From Methylophilaceae bacterium (GTDB lineage Bacteria; Pseudomonadota; Gammaproteobacteria; Burkholderiales; Methylophilaceae): DNA of 16,538 nt. Within the stretch, counting starts at the first letter, position 1; each line of letters begins with the position of its first letter. The DNA is taken from assembly GCA_025362115.1 (NCBI GenBank), contig JANYIK010000023.1, forward strand, positions 1 to 16,538. Reading direction: 5' to 3'. The position numbers and the translations under genes are program-made. The notes beneath the pieces were generated by a model. The model saw only the letters and a program-made list of their open reading frames with translations, was not told where the DNA came from and did no database searches. Positions 1-7,617 of this stretch are shown here, piece by piece.

Positions 1-2179
1 GGCTGATGGTGGCGGCAATGCTAGCTGATGCCCCAACCAGCGTGTAATCGCCAAGTATGCCCGCACCACCAATGCCAGCAATGGCTAGTCCATTGGCGGT
101 GAGCGTGGTGGCAGAGGCCGCATGGGTACTGTCATACGTCACCCCGGTATTGCTGAGTGTGGCCGTGTCGCCCGAAACCAAGCCGGTAAAGCTGTAAATG
201 GGCGTAAAACCAGTAGGCGCAGCAGCGGTGCCGTTATAGGTTTTGGAGATTGAACCGGTGTTGGTGAGCGCTGCGCCGACCGTCAGCGTGGCAGGGTTGA
301 TCGTCCAGGTTGCACCGGCACTGCCAGCGGTAAGGCCTGCATAGGCGGTGCTGGTCAAACCACCGGTATAAAGCACCCCAGAAGAAGTGCCAGCATGGGT
401 GGGGGCTGCGGTATTAAATGTCGGGAGACCAAGCGTCAGCGGGGGGATGATGTCTATCGGGGAGCTACCATTGGCAGCCAACGAAAAAGTGGGCGTAAAC
501 GGTACACTGTTACCGTCGTAGGTGCTGGTGCCAGATAAGGCATTGGCGTAAATACTGATGCCCTTTGCCCCTAAATACAGATCATTTGGGAAACCTGTGT
601 GTGTGCTAAGAATAAACGCTGGCGTTACAATTGCGCCACCGTAGGTGCTGTCTTGTATCAGCATACTAGCGGGAAGCCCCATAGTAAAAGGTGTCAACCA
701 ATCCGCAGTGGAGGTGGTATAAGCCGCCCCCGTACCGCCCGTGCCGTACGTCATGTTGATCGCCGGACCGGCAGGGAGTATGGTATCGAGTACCACGCTC
801 TGGTTGAACACAATGTTGCGGTAGGCATCAAGCGTTAAGGTGCTGGAACTGTTCGTCCAATACACCGCCTGATTAAAGATGATGTCGCCGTTGCCCGCAG
901 AGCCTGTAGTGCAAGTAGCACCGGTACAGTTTGCCGCGGCTACGGTGGTCTGGATGGTGACGTTGTTAGAGTCGAGCGCAGTTCCTAGCGCGGCACCGGT
1001 AATATCCCCAGCCGCGCCAACGGTAAAGTCATTAGGGTCTAGCAGCCAATTACCACGTTTGCCGTGGGCGGCAGTGGTGTTGATGCGTGCGGAATCGGCA
1101 ATTTTGAGGTGCTCGGCGCTGGTTTCGATAAAGCCACCATCACCCGACTGGCTACCGCCTTTGGCCGAAATACTGCCGCTGATGTCGGTGCGGCTGTTGG
1201 GGTTATCCAGGTTGGCAATCACAATGGCGGAGCCGCCTTTGCCATTGGCACCGGCATCTACATTGATGCTGCCGCTATGCTCGATGTTGGCGCTGGCGGT
1301 TAAACGCACTTTGCCGCCGTCATTGGCAATGCCGGTGGCGGTGATGGTGCCGCTATTCACCACTTTGCCCAACAAATGATTAGCCGATTGCGCGGCGAGG
1401 ATGACCGTGCCGCCATCCGCCTGGATGAGGTACTTGTTTTCAACCAGCGTATCAATATCGGCTTTATCTACCAGCACGTCTATCAGCTGGTTGCCCACCA
1501 AGTTAAGCGTAATGCCGGTGCTGCCCGCCAGCGCTACCGTGCCTTGGCGGGCAATGATCACACCATCGTTACGGACTTCGGGCGCGAGCAGTGCAACATA
1601 TTGTCCCAGAATCTCACCCTGGTTGATGACGCTGCCGCCAGTGCCGGTAAAGCGATATTTACCGGTCATAAAGTCGGCATCGCGGATGTTGAGTGTGGTG
1701 GCAACCAGGCCGCTGACATCTACCTTGGCTCCGCGGCCAAACAACACGCCGTTGGGATTGAGCAGAAATACTTGGCCGTTGGCGTTGAGGTGACCGAAAA
1801 TTTGCGATGGGTCGCTGCCGGTGACGCGGTTGAGCAGCACAGATGACGCGCCAGGTTGGCTGATATTGACCGTGGCCGCAGCGCCGATGCTAAAGGTGTT
1901 CCAGTTAATAATGGCGCGGCCGGTGGTCTGGTTGATGTTCAACGTGTTGCTGCCACCCGGGTTGATGGTGGCCACACCGCCAACCACATTGCCGCCAGTA
2001 GGCAGCGTATTGACGGCGGGCGGCGCTGCGTAGGCAGAAGCGGCGATCAAGCCCGTGACCAGCGCACTGGCTATCAACCGCCCAGTCGTGGAGCGCTTGC
2101 CGTGGTGGGGCGTGGATTCCTGAACGACCACCCAATCTTGGCGGGATTCACTCCAAACGATGCTATAGACTTTATTCAT
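1..2179 (-). CDS. Two-partner secretion exoprotein (TpsA, filamentous haemagglutinin-like), N-terminal part
   Basis: This is the first ~726 codons of a large secreted adhesin or haemagglutinin; the frame is open to the left edge, so the C-terminus is missing. The ATG at 2179 has an AGGA ribosome site 7 bases upstream. Residues 1-25 (MNKVYSIVWSESRQDWVVV) are an extended signal peptide region (ESPR). A basic stretch, a hydrophobic core and a likely cleavage after Ala51 (AYA-AP) follow. The TPS/haemagglutination-activity domain comes next, with the hallmark LLNPNGVLFG near residue 140. Gly/Asn/Thr-rich beta-helix sequence follows, including GNGDIIFNQ-type motifs. Near residues 550 and 645 are YDG/MBG-like repeats (TYDGNS, KTYNGT). 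A close Cys pair (CTGATC) is unusual in a secreted beta-helix. It lies downstream of its transporter gene on the same strand, the usual TPS pairing. Whether it is an adhesin, haemolysin or contact-dependent toxin cannot be judged without the C-terminus. Confidence 0.93.
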   Translation of the reverse strand, partial: MNKVYSIVWSESRQDWVVVQESTPHHGKRSTTGRLIASALVTGLIAASAYAAPPAVNTLPTGGNVVGGVATINPGGSNTLNINQTTGRAIINWNTFSIGAAATVNISQPGASSVLLNRVTGSDPSQIFGHLNANGQVFLLNPNGVLFGRGAKVDVSGLVATTLNIRDADFMTGKYRFTGTGGSVINQGEILGQYVALLAPEVRNDGVIIARQGTVALAGSTGITLNLVGNQLIDVLVDKADIDTLVENKYLIQADGGTVILAAQSANHLLGKVVNSGTITATGIANDGGKVRLTASANIEHSGSINVDAGANGKGGSAIVIANLDNPNSRTDISGSISAKGGSQSGDGGFIETSAEHLKIADSARINTTAAHGKRGNWLLDPNDFTVGAAGDITGAALGTALDSNNVTIQTTVAAANCTGATCTTGSAGNGDIIFNQAVYWTNSSSTLTLDAYRNIVFNQSVVLDTILPAGPAINMTYGTGGTGAAYTTSTADWLTPFTMGLPASMLIQDSTYGGAIVTPAFILSTHTGFPNDLYLGAKGISIYANALSGTSTYDGNSVPFTPTFSLAANGSSPIDIIPPLTLGLPTFNTAAPTHAGTSSGVLYTGGLTSTAYAGLTAGSAGATWTINPATLTVGAALTNTGSISKTYNGTAAAPTGFTPIYSFTGLVSGDTATLSNTGVTYDSTHAASATTLTANGLAIAGIGGAGILGDYTLVGASASIAATIS

Positions 2180-2265
2180 TTCGTCATCCTAACAACTACA
2201 TATACACAAGATATTGGCACATCAACCCCGTATTACGCCGTTACCGGCTTCATACGGGCTACATC

Positions 2266-2284
2266 TGCTATAGACTTTATTCAT
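2266..2284 (-). repeat. Exact 19-bp copy of the tpsA start, 105 bp upstream
   Basis: The first 19 bases of tpsA (2161-2179, ATGAATAAAGTCTATAGCA on the minus strand) occur again, exactly, at 2266-2284. The upstream copy begins a 20-codon frame that reads MNKVYS, diverges at once, and stops. Sequence on either side of the two copies differs. It may be the scar of a short duplication or of recombination at the 5' end of tpsA; a decoy start is also possible. Confidence 0.85.
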
Positions 2285-2337
2285 ATCACTGCTTACCTTG
2301 TTTTATGCTTCAAAACAGAGATTTATACCGCTGTGGT

Positions 2338-2404
2338 TCGATACATTTTTCGTTCGCCCTGAGTGCCGCGCGTAGCGCGGTGTATCGAGGGGTCGAACGA
2401 AAAA
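2338..2404. repeat. REP-like palindromic repeat, copy 1 (tpsB-tpsA spacer)
   Basis: Three dyads are visible. Arm A (TCGATACA, 2338-2345) pairs with 2381-2388. Arm B (TTTTTCGTTCG, 2346-2356) pairs perfectly over 11 bases with 2394-2404. An inner hairpin CCGCGC-GTA-GCGCGG lies at 2366-2380. Because the order is A-B-C-C'-A'-B', A and B cannot both close as simple nested stems. A related copy with the same layout lies at 14458-14523. In the tpsB-tpsA spacer it could act as a transcription attenuator or protect the upstream mRNA. Confidence 0.8.
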
Positions 2405-2437
2405 CACTCACCACGAACGGAATAAATCAACGCCTCC

Positions 2438-4165
2438 TTAAAATTCGCCCACCAGGTTGATCCAGCCGCGGACATCCCGATGCGTGCTGTCAGCGTCCTG
2501 GCCATTGGCATCGTGGCCGGGGTTACCGCCCAGCCGCGTGGACACCGTGGCGGTAACCGCCAGATAATCGTTGATCTTCCAATCCAGCGCCGCGCCTATG
2601 CCGGTGAGCTGGTAGTGGTTATCCAGACTGGGGTTGCCAGAATTCCAGTTCGCCCAGGTGGTGTGGTTGATGCGTATGCCGCCGGTATCCAAAAACAGCG
2701 TGCCTTGAATCGCGTCACTGAATGAATGCACCAGGTTAAGCGAGAGCAGCCAACCGTCGTCGCCACCGCCCTCGCCTGAGGGAAAGGCACGAATGCCATC
2801 CGCCCCACCCAGCGAAAAACGTTCGGAAGAATCGAGATTGTCATAGGCCATCTGGCCGCGCAGATTGGCCTGGAGTAACCACGTATCAGTGATGACCTGC
2901 TGGCGGCCAAGGTCAAACTTGAGCTTGCCAAAATTGCCCAGCGCCTGACGCGTGGTTTGATCCGTGGTCACCGCACCGGCGTTGTCATCATCAGCATGAC
3001 CATATACCAACCCCAAATCAAAGGTGGTTTCGCCACCGCCCGCAAACCCGTCGGTACGCTTGCCGTTGATGCCAAAAGTGGCAGTATTAACGGTATGGTC
3101 GCTGGTCTCGCCCGCCACCGTGGCATCGCGCAGGTACTTGGCATCCAGATTGCCAGTCAAACTGAGGCTAAAATTGGTGTAACGATAGAGCGGATATGAT
3201 GTATTAAGCCCAACCGTGGTGGCCGTGCCGTGCGCTTCGGTGGCGGCCAGGCTTTCTTGCGTGACCTTATACACCATGCGCGAGGCACTGCCCCCTAAAC
3301 GCAGGCCAGAATCACCCACCGCCAGACTGTAGCTGCCCAGGCCAAAAATGCTGCCATCAGACTTGGTAAGCAACACGGAGGCCTCATCAAACAGCCCCAG
3401 CGGGTTGTTGAGCTTGGCGCTGGCGATGCCCTGAAGAATCCCGGTGCCGCGCGAGCCTTTGTTGCTCATGCCCAAGGTAAAGTTGGCCAAGGGCTTTTCT
3501 TTCACGTTGATGACCAGCCCGGTCTCGCCTTCGGCCGCGCCCGGCTTGAGCGTGGATTTAACTTCAATGCCCGGCTGTTCATTCAACAAATTGACCGCTT
3601 CGCCCAAGCCTTCCAAACTCATGGGGTCGCCCTGCGCCAGGCGGTAATCTATAAAGCCCTGAATGCGCTCGCTGCTGGCGCGTTTGCCCGTGTTGTTGAT
3701 CAGAATGCTGCCGCGCTTGCCCTCGATAATCTTGATGAGCACGATGCCGTCGTCAACATCTTGCGGCGGCAGCACGGCCTGCGCGAGATAGCCGCGTTGC
3801 GCGTAATAGGCCACCAGCGCCTCTGACACGGCGCGCAGCTCGGTAAAGCTAAGCTCTCGGCCAATGGCGCGCTGGATCTGGCTTTGCAACTCATCAGCGG
3901 GGATGAGCGTAGCACCTTCAATGCGGAAACCCTTGACCAGCACCTTGGCGCCTGTGTCTGCGACGGGCTGCTCCTCGGTCTGCGGCGCAATGCGCTGCAG
4001 CGGCGAACCAGGTAAAGTGGGCGGCACTTTGGGTTGCTCGCGCAACAACCTGCCCGCGTCAGGCACCTGACCGGCGGCGTAAAGCGAGGAAGAAAAACAA
4101 AGCGGGAAAAGAATGGTCAGTAAAAACTTGTGTGCCAACAACGTATTAGAGCGCTTGATATTCAC
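2438..4165 (-). CDS. Outer-membrane TPS transporter (TpsB, ShlB/FhaC/HecB family)
   Basis: This is the outer-membrane pore that secretes the partner exoprotein encoded just downstream. The product is 575 residues, normal for FhaC-like proteins. It starts with GTG at 4165, with GGAG about 11 bases upstream; no earlier in-frame start fits the signal peptide better. Residues 1-30 form a Sec signal peptide ending LYA-AG. A proline-rich linker follows, then two periplasmic POTRA domains at roughly 70-225 (GFRIEGATLIPADEL, then QRGYLAQAVLPPQDVDDGIVLIKIIEGKRG). The rest is a 16-strand-type beta barrel. The conserved loop-6 region reads SLGGADGIRAFPSGEG near residue 460 (FhaC has VRGYTG, here IRAF). 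The barrel ends in an aromatic C-terminus (INLVGEF), the usual signal for insertion by the BAM complex. There is no sign of frameshift or truncation. Confidence 0.95.
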   Translation of the reverse strand: MNIKRSNTLLAHKFLLTILFPLCFSSSLYAAGQVPDAGRLLREQPKVPPTLPGSPLQRIAPQTEEQPVADTGAKVLVKGFRIEGATLIPADELQSQIQRAIGRELSFTELRAVSEALVAYYAQRGYLAQAVLPPQDVDDGIVLIKIIEGKRGSILINNTGKRASSERIQGFIDYRLAQGDPMSLEGLGEAVNLLNEQPGIEVKSTLKPGAAEGETGLVINVKEKPLANFTLGMSNKGSRGTGILQGIASAKLNNPLGLFDEASVLLTKSDGSIFGLGSYSLAVGDSGLRLGGSASRMVYKVTQESLAATEAHGTATTVGLNTSYPLYRYTNFSLSLTGNLDAKYLRDATVAGETSDHTVNTATFGINGKRTDGFAGGGETTFDLGLVYGHADDDNAGAVTTDQTTRQALGNFGKLKFDLGRQQVITDTWLLQANLRGQMAYDNLDSSERFSLGGADGIRAFPSGEGGGDDGWLLSLNLVHSFSDAIQGTLFLDTGGIRINHTTWANWNSGNPSLDNHYQLTGIGAALDWKINDYLAVTATVSTRLGGNPGHDANGQDADSTHRDVRGWINLVGEF

Positions 4166-4229
4166 CGGTAACCAAACTCCAAAAAAGTGTTATTGCTTGT
4201 TGTGGATTGTTTTTATTTTTCTGGTGCTT

Positions 4230-4258
4230 AGAGTAACAAAGCTCATGTAAAAAAACAA
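4230..4258 (-). promoter_or_regulatory. Possible tpsBA promoter
   Basis: On the minus strand, TTGTTT (4253-4258) and TACTCT (4230-4235) are 17 bp apart, and the -10 is preceded by TGT, giving an extended -10. The match is weak, but the surrounding AT-rich sequence and the position about 65 bp upstream of the GTG start of the transporter gene are suitable. Confidence 0.3.
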
Positions 4259-4324
4259 CCGTAAATAATTACCCAAAAAACATGCCTGCATAGCCGCATC
4301 GTTGAGCCGTTTTTAGCACTCTCT

Positions 4325-4376
4325 CCCGGATTACATTGCATTTCATCCGGGCTACGCCCGCTACTACGCCCGCTAC
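4325..4376. repeat. Inverted repeat plus 12-bp tandem duplication between tpsB and dnaB
   Basis: CCCGGAT (4325-4331) pairs with ATCCGGG (4345-4351), and next to it the unit CTACGCCCGCTA is repeated twice in tandem (4352-4375). Such CCGGATTAC...ATCCGGGCTACG sequences are a common dispersed repeat type in proteobacterial genomes. Nothing coding is seen in 4166-4436. Confidence 0.6.
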
Positions 4377-4400
4377 GATACTTTCGACCCCCACCCTGAC

Positions 4401-4421
4401 CCTCCCCCTGCCTAGGGGAGG
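4401..4421 (-). terminator. GC-rich hairpin just after dnaB
   Basis: CCTCCCC (4401-4407) pairs with GGGGAGG (4415-4421) across a 7-base loop, beginning 15 bases after the dnaB stop. No U-tract follows on the minus strand, so it is not a classical intrinsic terminator. It may be an mRNA 3'-end stabiliser or simply another dispersed repeat. Confidence 0.35.
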
Positions 4422-4436
4422 GAATAACCCCAAACG

Positions 4437-5825
4437 CTAATAACTGTCTTCCATGCGCCCAGAAGCATGGTTTTCAAAGCGCGTGTGTGCGCCGATGAAG
4501 GTCAAGCGGATGGAGCCGATTGGGCCATTACGTTGTTTGCCGATGATGACTTCTGCGGTGCCTTTGAACTGTGTGTCTTTGTTGTAAACCTCGTCGCGGT
4601 ACAAGAACAGAATCACGTCGGCATCTTGTTCAATCGCGCCGGATTCCCGCAAATCCGACATTGCGGGGCGCTTGTCCGGGCGTTCTTCGATCTTGCGGTT
4701 GACCTGCGATAGCGCAATCACCGGCAGATTCAGCTCTTTGGCCAAGGCCTTCAACGAGCGCGAGATTTCAGCAACCTCGGTGGCACGGTTCTCGGTCTGG
4801 CGTACAGAAGTCATGAGCTGCAAGTAATCCACGATGATAAGCCCCAACTTCTTGCCTTCCAGAGCCTCGCACTGGCGCTTCAAGCGCCTTGCCCTTGCCC
4901 GTAGCTCCATGGCGTTGATACCACCACTTTCGTCAATATGGATGGGAGCATCGTTGAGTTTGCCCAGCGCGTAGGTCAGACGTTCCCAATCCTCATCTGC
5001 CAGTTGCCCAGTGCGCATTTTGTGCTGGTCTATCTTGCCGACTGAGCCAATCAGGCGCATTGCTAGTTGGGTGTTGGGCATTTCCAAGCTGAACACGGCT
5101 ACCGCCTGGTCGGTATTCAATGCCACATGCTCCGCGATATTCAGCGCAAACGCAGTTTTGCCCATTGAAGGTCGGCCGGCGATGATGATCAATTCACCCG
5201 GTTGCATACCGGATGTCATCGCGTCCAAGTCATGAAAGCCGCTAGGCACGCCGGTGATGCCGTTGGGGTCGTCCAGATTGGACAACTTATCCAGCCGCTC
5301 CACCACCAAGGGCAACACCGATTTGATGTCAACAAACCCCTGATTGGCTCGTGCGCCATGTTCCTTGATCTCGAAAATCCGAGCCTCCGCTTCATCCAGC
5401 AGCATGGCAGCATCGCGCCCTTGCGGGTTAAAAGCGCTATCAGCGATACTGGAGCCAACTTCCACCAAACGCCGCATCACCGCCCGTTCACGCACGATTT
5501 CAGCATAACGACGGATATTGGCGGCGGATGGAATGTTCTGTGCCAGAGCCCCCAGATAGGCGATGCCGCCCACGTTGGCAAGCTCTGCGCTGTTTTCTAA
5601 GGATTCTGCGACGGTAACCATGTCCGCTGGCTTGTTATGCTCTACCAGACGGGAAATGTGGGTATAAATGAGACGATGATCGTGGCGATAGAAATCTTCG
5701 GTGCCGATGAGGTCGGCGATGCGGTCCCAGGCCTCGTTTTCCAGCAGCAGCCCGCCCAGAACCGATTGTTCGGCCTCTACAGAATGCGGGGGAAGTTTGA
5801 GGAATTCTAAGGGTTCGTCAGCCAT
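4437..5825 (-). CDS. dnaB: Replicative DNA helicase DnaB
   Basis: This is the hexameric 5'-3' helicase that unwinds DNA at the replication fork and recruits primase. It has 462 residues, close to the usual length. The N-terminal domain begins with the diagnostic PPHSVEAEQSVLGGLLLENEAWD (residues 12-34). The C-terminal RecA-like domain has Walker A GRPSMGKT (217-224), Walker B LGLIIVDYLQLM, and the conserved SRSLKALAKELNLPVIALSQVNR and RPAMSDLRESGAIEQDADVILFLYRDE blocks. No intein is present. The ATG at 5825 has no Shine-Dalgarno sequence, but a perfect TATAAT ends 5 bases upstream, so the message may be leaderless or may come from read-through of the upstream tRNA-Ser gene on the same strand. 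Confidence 0.97.
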   Translation of the reverse strand: MADEPLEFLKLPPHSVEAEQSVLGGLLLENEAWDRIADLIGTEDFYRHDHRLIYTHISRLVEHNKPADMVTVAESLENSAELANVGGIAYLGALAQNIPSAANIRRYAEIVRERAVMRRLVEVGSSIADSAFNPQGRDAAMLLDEAEARIFEIKEHGARANQGFVDIKSVLPLVVERLDKLSNLDDPNGITGVPSGFHDLDAMTSGMQPGELIIIAGRPSMGKTAFALNIAEHVALNTDQAVAVFSLEMPNTQLAMRLIGSVGKIDQHKMRTGQLADEDWERLTYALGKLNDAPIHIDESGGINAMELRARARRLKRQCEALEGKKLGLIIVDYLQLMTSVRQTENRATEVAEISRSLKALAKELNLPVIALSQVNRKIEERPDKRPAMSDLRESGAIEQDADVILFLYRDEVYNKDTQFKGTAEVIIGKQRNGPIGSIRLTFIGAHTRFENHASGRMEDSY

Positions 5826-5830
5826 GCACG

Positions 5831-5836
5831 ATTATA
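5831..5836 (-). promoter_or_regulatory. Consensus -10 box directly before dnaB
   Basis: Minus-strand TATAAT lies 5 bases before the dnaB ATG; transcription would start at or within the start codon. No good -35 box is visible 16-18 bp upstream, where CCAATA/GCCAAT from the tRNA 3' end and flank is found. Confidence 0.35.
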
Positions 5837-5856
5837 CAATGGGCTGACATAAATAT

Positions 5857-5946
5857 TGGCGGAGAGAGCGAGATTCGAACTCGCGACAGGGTTACCCCTG
5901 TGCCACCTTTCCAGGGTGGTGACTTAAACCACTCATCCATCTCTCC
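5857..5946 (-). tRNA. tRNA-Ser (anticodon GGA)
   Basis: This 90-nt gene includes an encoded 3' CCA. The acceptor stem GGAGAGA pairs with TCTCTCC followed by G-CCA. The anticodon stem CCACC/GGTGG encloses loop CTGGAAA, giving anticodon GGA (reads UCC/UCU). The long variable arm ACAGGGGTAACCCTGT is the class II feature of tRNA-Ser, and the T arm reads GCGAGTTCGAATCTCGC. It lies upstream of dnaB on the same strand. Confidence 0.96.
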
Positions 5947-5973
5947 GTGGGCTCTACAATCTTAGGGCGGCGA

Positions 5974-6001
5974 ATTGTAACCTAAGTCCACCGTTTGTGA
6001 A
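5974..6001 (-). promoter_or_regulatory. Sigma-70-type promoter for tRNA-Ser
   Basis: On the minus strand TTCACA (5996-6001, 5 of 6 to consensus) and TACAAT (5974-5979, 5 of 6) are separated by 16 bp. Transcription would begin about 20 nt before the mature 5' end of the tRNA. The promoter fits tightly between the tRNA and the stop codon of the cyclase gene. Confidence 0.55.
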
Positions 6002-6009
6002 ACTCGAAA

Positions 6010-7305
6010 TCAGTGGGCGGAAGCGGTCTGCTCTTGCGCTGCGGCCACGGTTTCTGATTTTTTTCCCAGCAAAAAATAGCTTTGTACCAGGCCTTTGCCT
6101 TTCACTTCTATCCGCTCGCGCGTTTCAAAAACATAGTCATTTTTCAAAATGTAATAGGTTTTTTCCGAGACATGAATACGGTTGGGAACGCCGTGATGCT
6201 CCATGCGGCTGGCCATGTTGACGGTGTCGCCCCATAAGTCATAGCTGAACTTGCTACTGCCAATCACGCCAGCGACTACAGGGCCACTATTGATACCGAT
6301 ACGCATCATGAGTTTTGCCCCCAGAGTTGAGACTTCAGCGATAGTTTGCATCATTTCCAGAGCCAAATCTGCTACTGCGCTAGCATGGTCTGCCCTAGGC
6401 TCTGGTGCGCCACTCACCACCATGTAAGCATCACCTATGGTTTTAATTTTCTCCACACCATGTTTCTCGGTGAGTTCGTCAAAACGCGAAAATACCCGAC
6501 TAAGTAATTCCACCAAATCATCCGCCGACATGCCGGATGAGAGCGCGGTAAATCCGACTAAGTCAGTAAACATGATGGTGACCGAGTCATAGCGATCGGC
6601 GATACGCTCCCCGCTTTGTTTCAGCCTATCAGCAATACTCTTGGGCAGAATGTTGAGTAGCAACTTATCGGTTTTGCCTTGCTCGCCCACCAAGGCAAGC
6701 ATGGCTTGCTCAGTCTGCGACTGAAAATATCGCATGACGAAATAGAGTATGGATGCCGCGCCACACACATTGGCAATAAAAGATAAATGTTTGATATGCA
6801 ATGGAATCTCTGGTGCGTATTTGGCAAAAGTGTCATTCATGCCCCAAGAGAACATGGCTAACACAAAGAACAAAACAAACCAGTAAGTGGACTGTTTACG
6901 GCCAAGCAGTAGCAGTGCGCCGACCGGGGACAATATGCCCCAAATAGCAATGCCGCTAGAAGCCTCGTAACCCCCGATAATCCATTGCATGAAGAATGGC
7001 ATGACCAGCAGCATGGCCAATTGCGTAAAGGTAAAGTAGTTGGCGCGCTTGAGCCGGTAGAACACCAGCATGCTCGTATAAGAAATGATGATATAAGCGT
7101 AAGGAAACAGTACCATCACTGCGTACCCCTCGCCCAGATTACTGAATGCCCGAATCCAGAACACACTAATCAGGGTTTGTGCGCCCACCATCATGCCCAT
7201 GATGACGCTGCCTACTTTGTCTTGCGCTGGATTGTAAATCTGATTTACAAGCCCAGAAAACGGCTTGATGATTTGTTTGAGGTGTAGAGTTTCAGCGATT
7301 TGCAT
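6010..7305 (-). CDS. Membrane-bound class III adenylate cyclase
   Basis: This enzyme makes cAMP from ATP at the inner membrane. Its 431 residues divide into an N-terminal block of about six hydrophobic segments between residues 33 and 193, a short linker containing LLLNILPKSIADRLKQ (about 215-230, typical just before cyclase domains), and a cyclase catalytic domain at about 238-415. The metal-binding aspartates are D248 (FTDLVGF) and D292 (TIGDAYM). Purine-selecting K288 (KIKTIGD) and D356 (YDLWGDTVN) are the adenylate-type residues; guanylate cyclases have Glu and Cys there. N363 and R367 (VNMASRME) are the transition-state pair. All catalytic residues sit in one chain, so it should work as a homodimer. 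The gene lies 32 bp downstream of the aldehyde oxidoreductase cluster on the same strand and could be read through from it. The membrane sensor domain is of no type I can name. Confidence 0.92.
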   Translation of the reverse strand: MQIAETLHLKQIIKPFSGLVNQIYNPAQDKVGSVIMGMMVGAQTLISVFWIRAFSNLGEGYAVMVLFPYAYIIISYTSMLVFYRLKRANYFTFTQLAMLLVMPFFMQWIIGGYEASSGIAIWGILSPVGALLLLGRKQSTYWFVLFFVLAMFSWGMNDTFAKYAPEIPLHIKHLSFIANVCGAASILYFVMRYFQSQTEQAMLALVGEQGKTDKLLLNILPKSIADRLKQSGERIADRYDSVTIMFTDLVGFTALSSGMSADDLVELLSRVFSRFDELTEKHGVEKIKTIGDAYMVVSGAPEPRADHASAVADLALEMMQTIAEVSTLGAKLMMRIGINSGPVVAGVIGSSKFSYDLWGDTVNMASRMEHHGVPNRIHVSEKTYYILKNDYVFETRERIEVKGKGLVQSYFLLGKKSETVAAAQEQTASAH

Positions 7306-7337
7306 AGGTTGACTATACCCGATGCCCTGATTGAATG

Positions 7338-7601
7338 CTAGCCGCCTCCACGTTGGTAGATACGCTCAAAATGATTGATGAAGACACTCTTTTCTTCAGC
7401 TGTATATTGGCAAAAATCCAAGCGCACTTCAAGCTGCGGAAGTTTGAGCGAGGCGTACGCTTTATCTGCCTGTTTGCTCAAGGTGATTTGTATGCGCCGT
7501 ACGCCATCCACAATGAGTGCGCCCATCTCGCCACTGGAAACCAGCCCTAGAGGTGCAGCCAAGGGCAATAAGCGCAAAAACTCGGCCGCCGTAATAGACA
7601 T
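7338..7601 (-). CDS. Small conserved-looking protein of the aor cluster, Gly-Gly-Gly C-terminus
   Basis: I do not recognise this 87-residue protein (from the ATG at 7601, 16 bp after the moaD stop; a longer frame starting at 7658 would overlap moaD by 41 bp). It has a hydrophobic N-terminal third (FLRLLPLAAPLGLV), an amphipathic middle (DGVRRIQITLSKQADKAYASLKLPQLEVRLDFCQY) and ends IYQRGGG. It is soluble by appearance, with no signal peptide. It ends in a glycine run, as does the MoaD-like protein encoded immediately upstream (PPIGGG). That suggests, without proving, a second ubiquitin-like or sulfur-carrier-like tail. Its position as last gene of the cluster suggests a role in cofactor assembly or enzyme maturation. 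No SD sequence is obvious, so translation may be coupled to moaD. Confidence 0.75.
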   Translation of the reverse strand: MSITAAEFLRLLPLAAPLGLVSSGEMGALIVDGVRRIQITLSKQADKAYASLKLPQLEVRLDFCQYTAEEKSVFINHFERIYQRGGG

Positions 7602-7617
7602 GAGGCGACTGTAACTG

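Noticed and set aside
879..1846. Several plus-strand frames within the tpsA region
   Set aside because: They are reverse-strand shadows of the GC-rich, repetitive exoprotein gene, with low-complexity Pro/Ala/Leu composition and no family signature.
1..4165. Contact-dependent inhibition (CDI) system
   Set aside because: The toxin-bearing C-terminus and any immunity gene are outside the window; only a generic two-partner secretion locus can be supported.
4166..4436. Tandem CTACGCCCGCTA units as a CRISPR or VNTR array
   Set aside because: There are only two 12-bp units without spacers; it is a simple short tandem duplication in a repeat-rich spacer.
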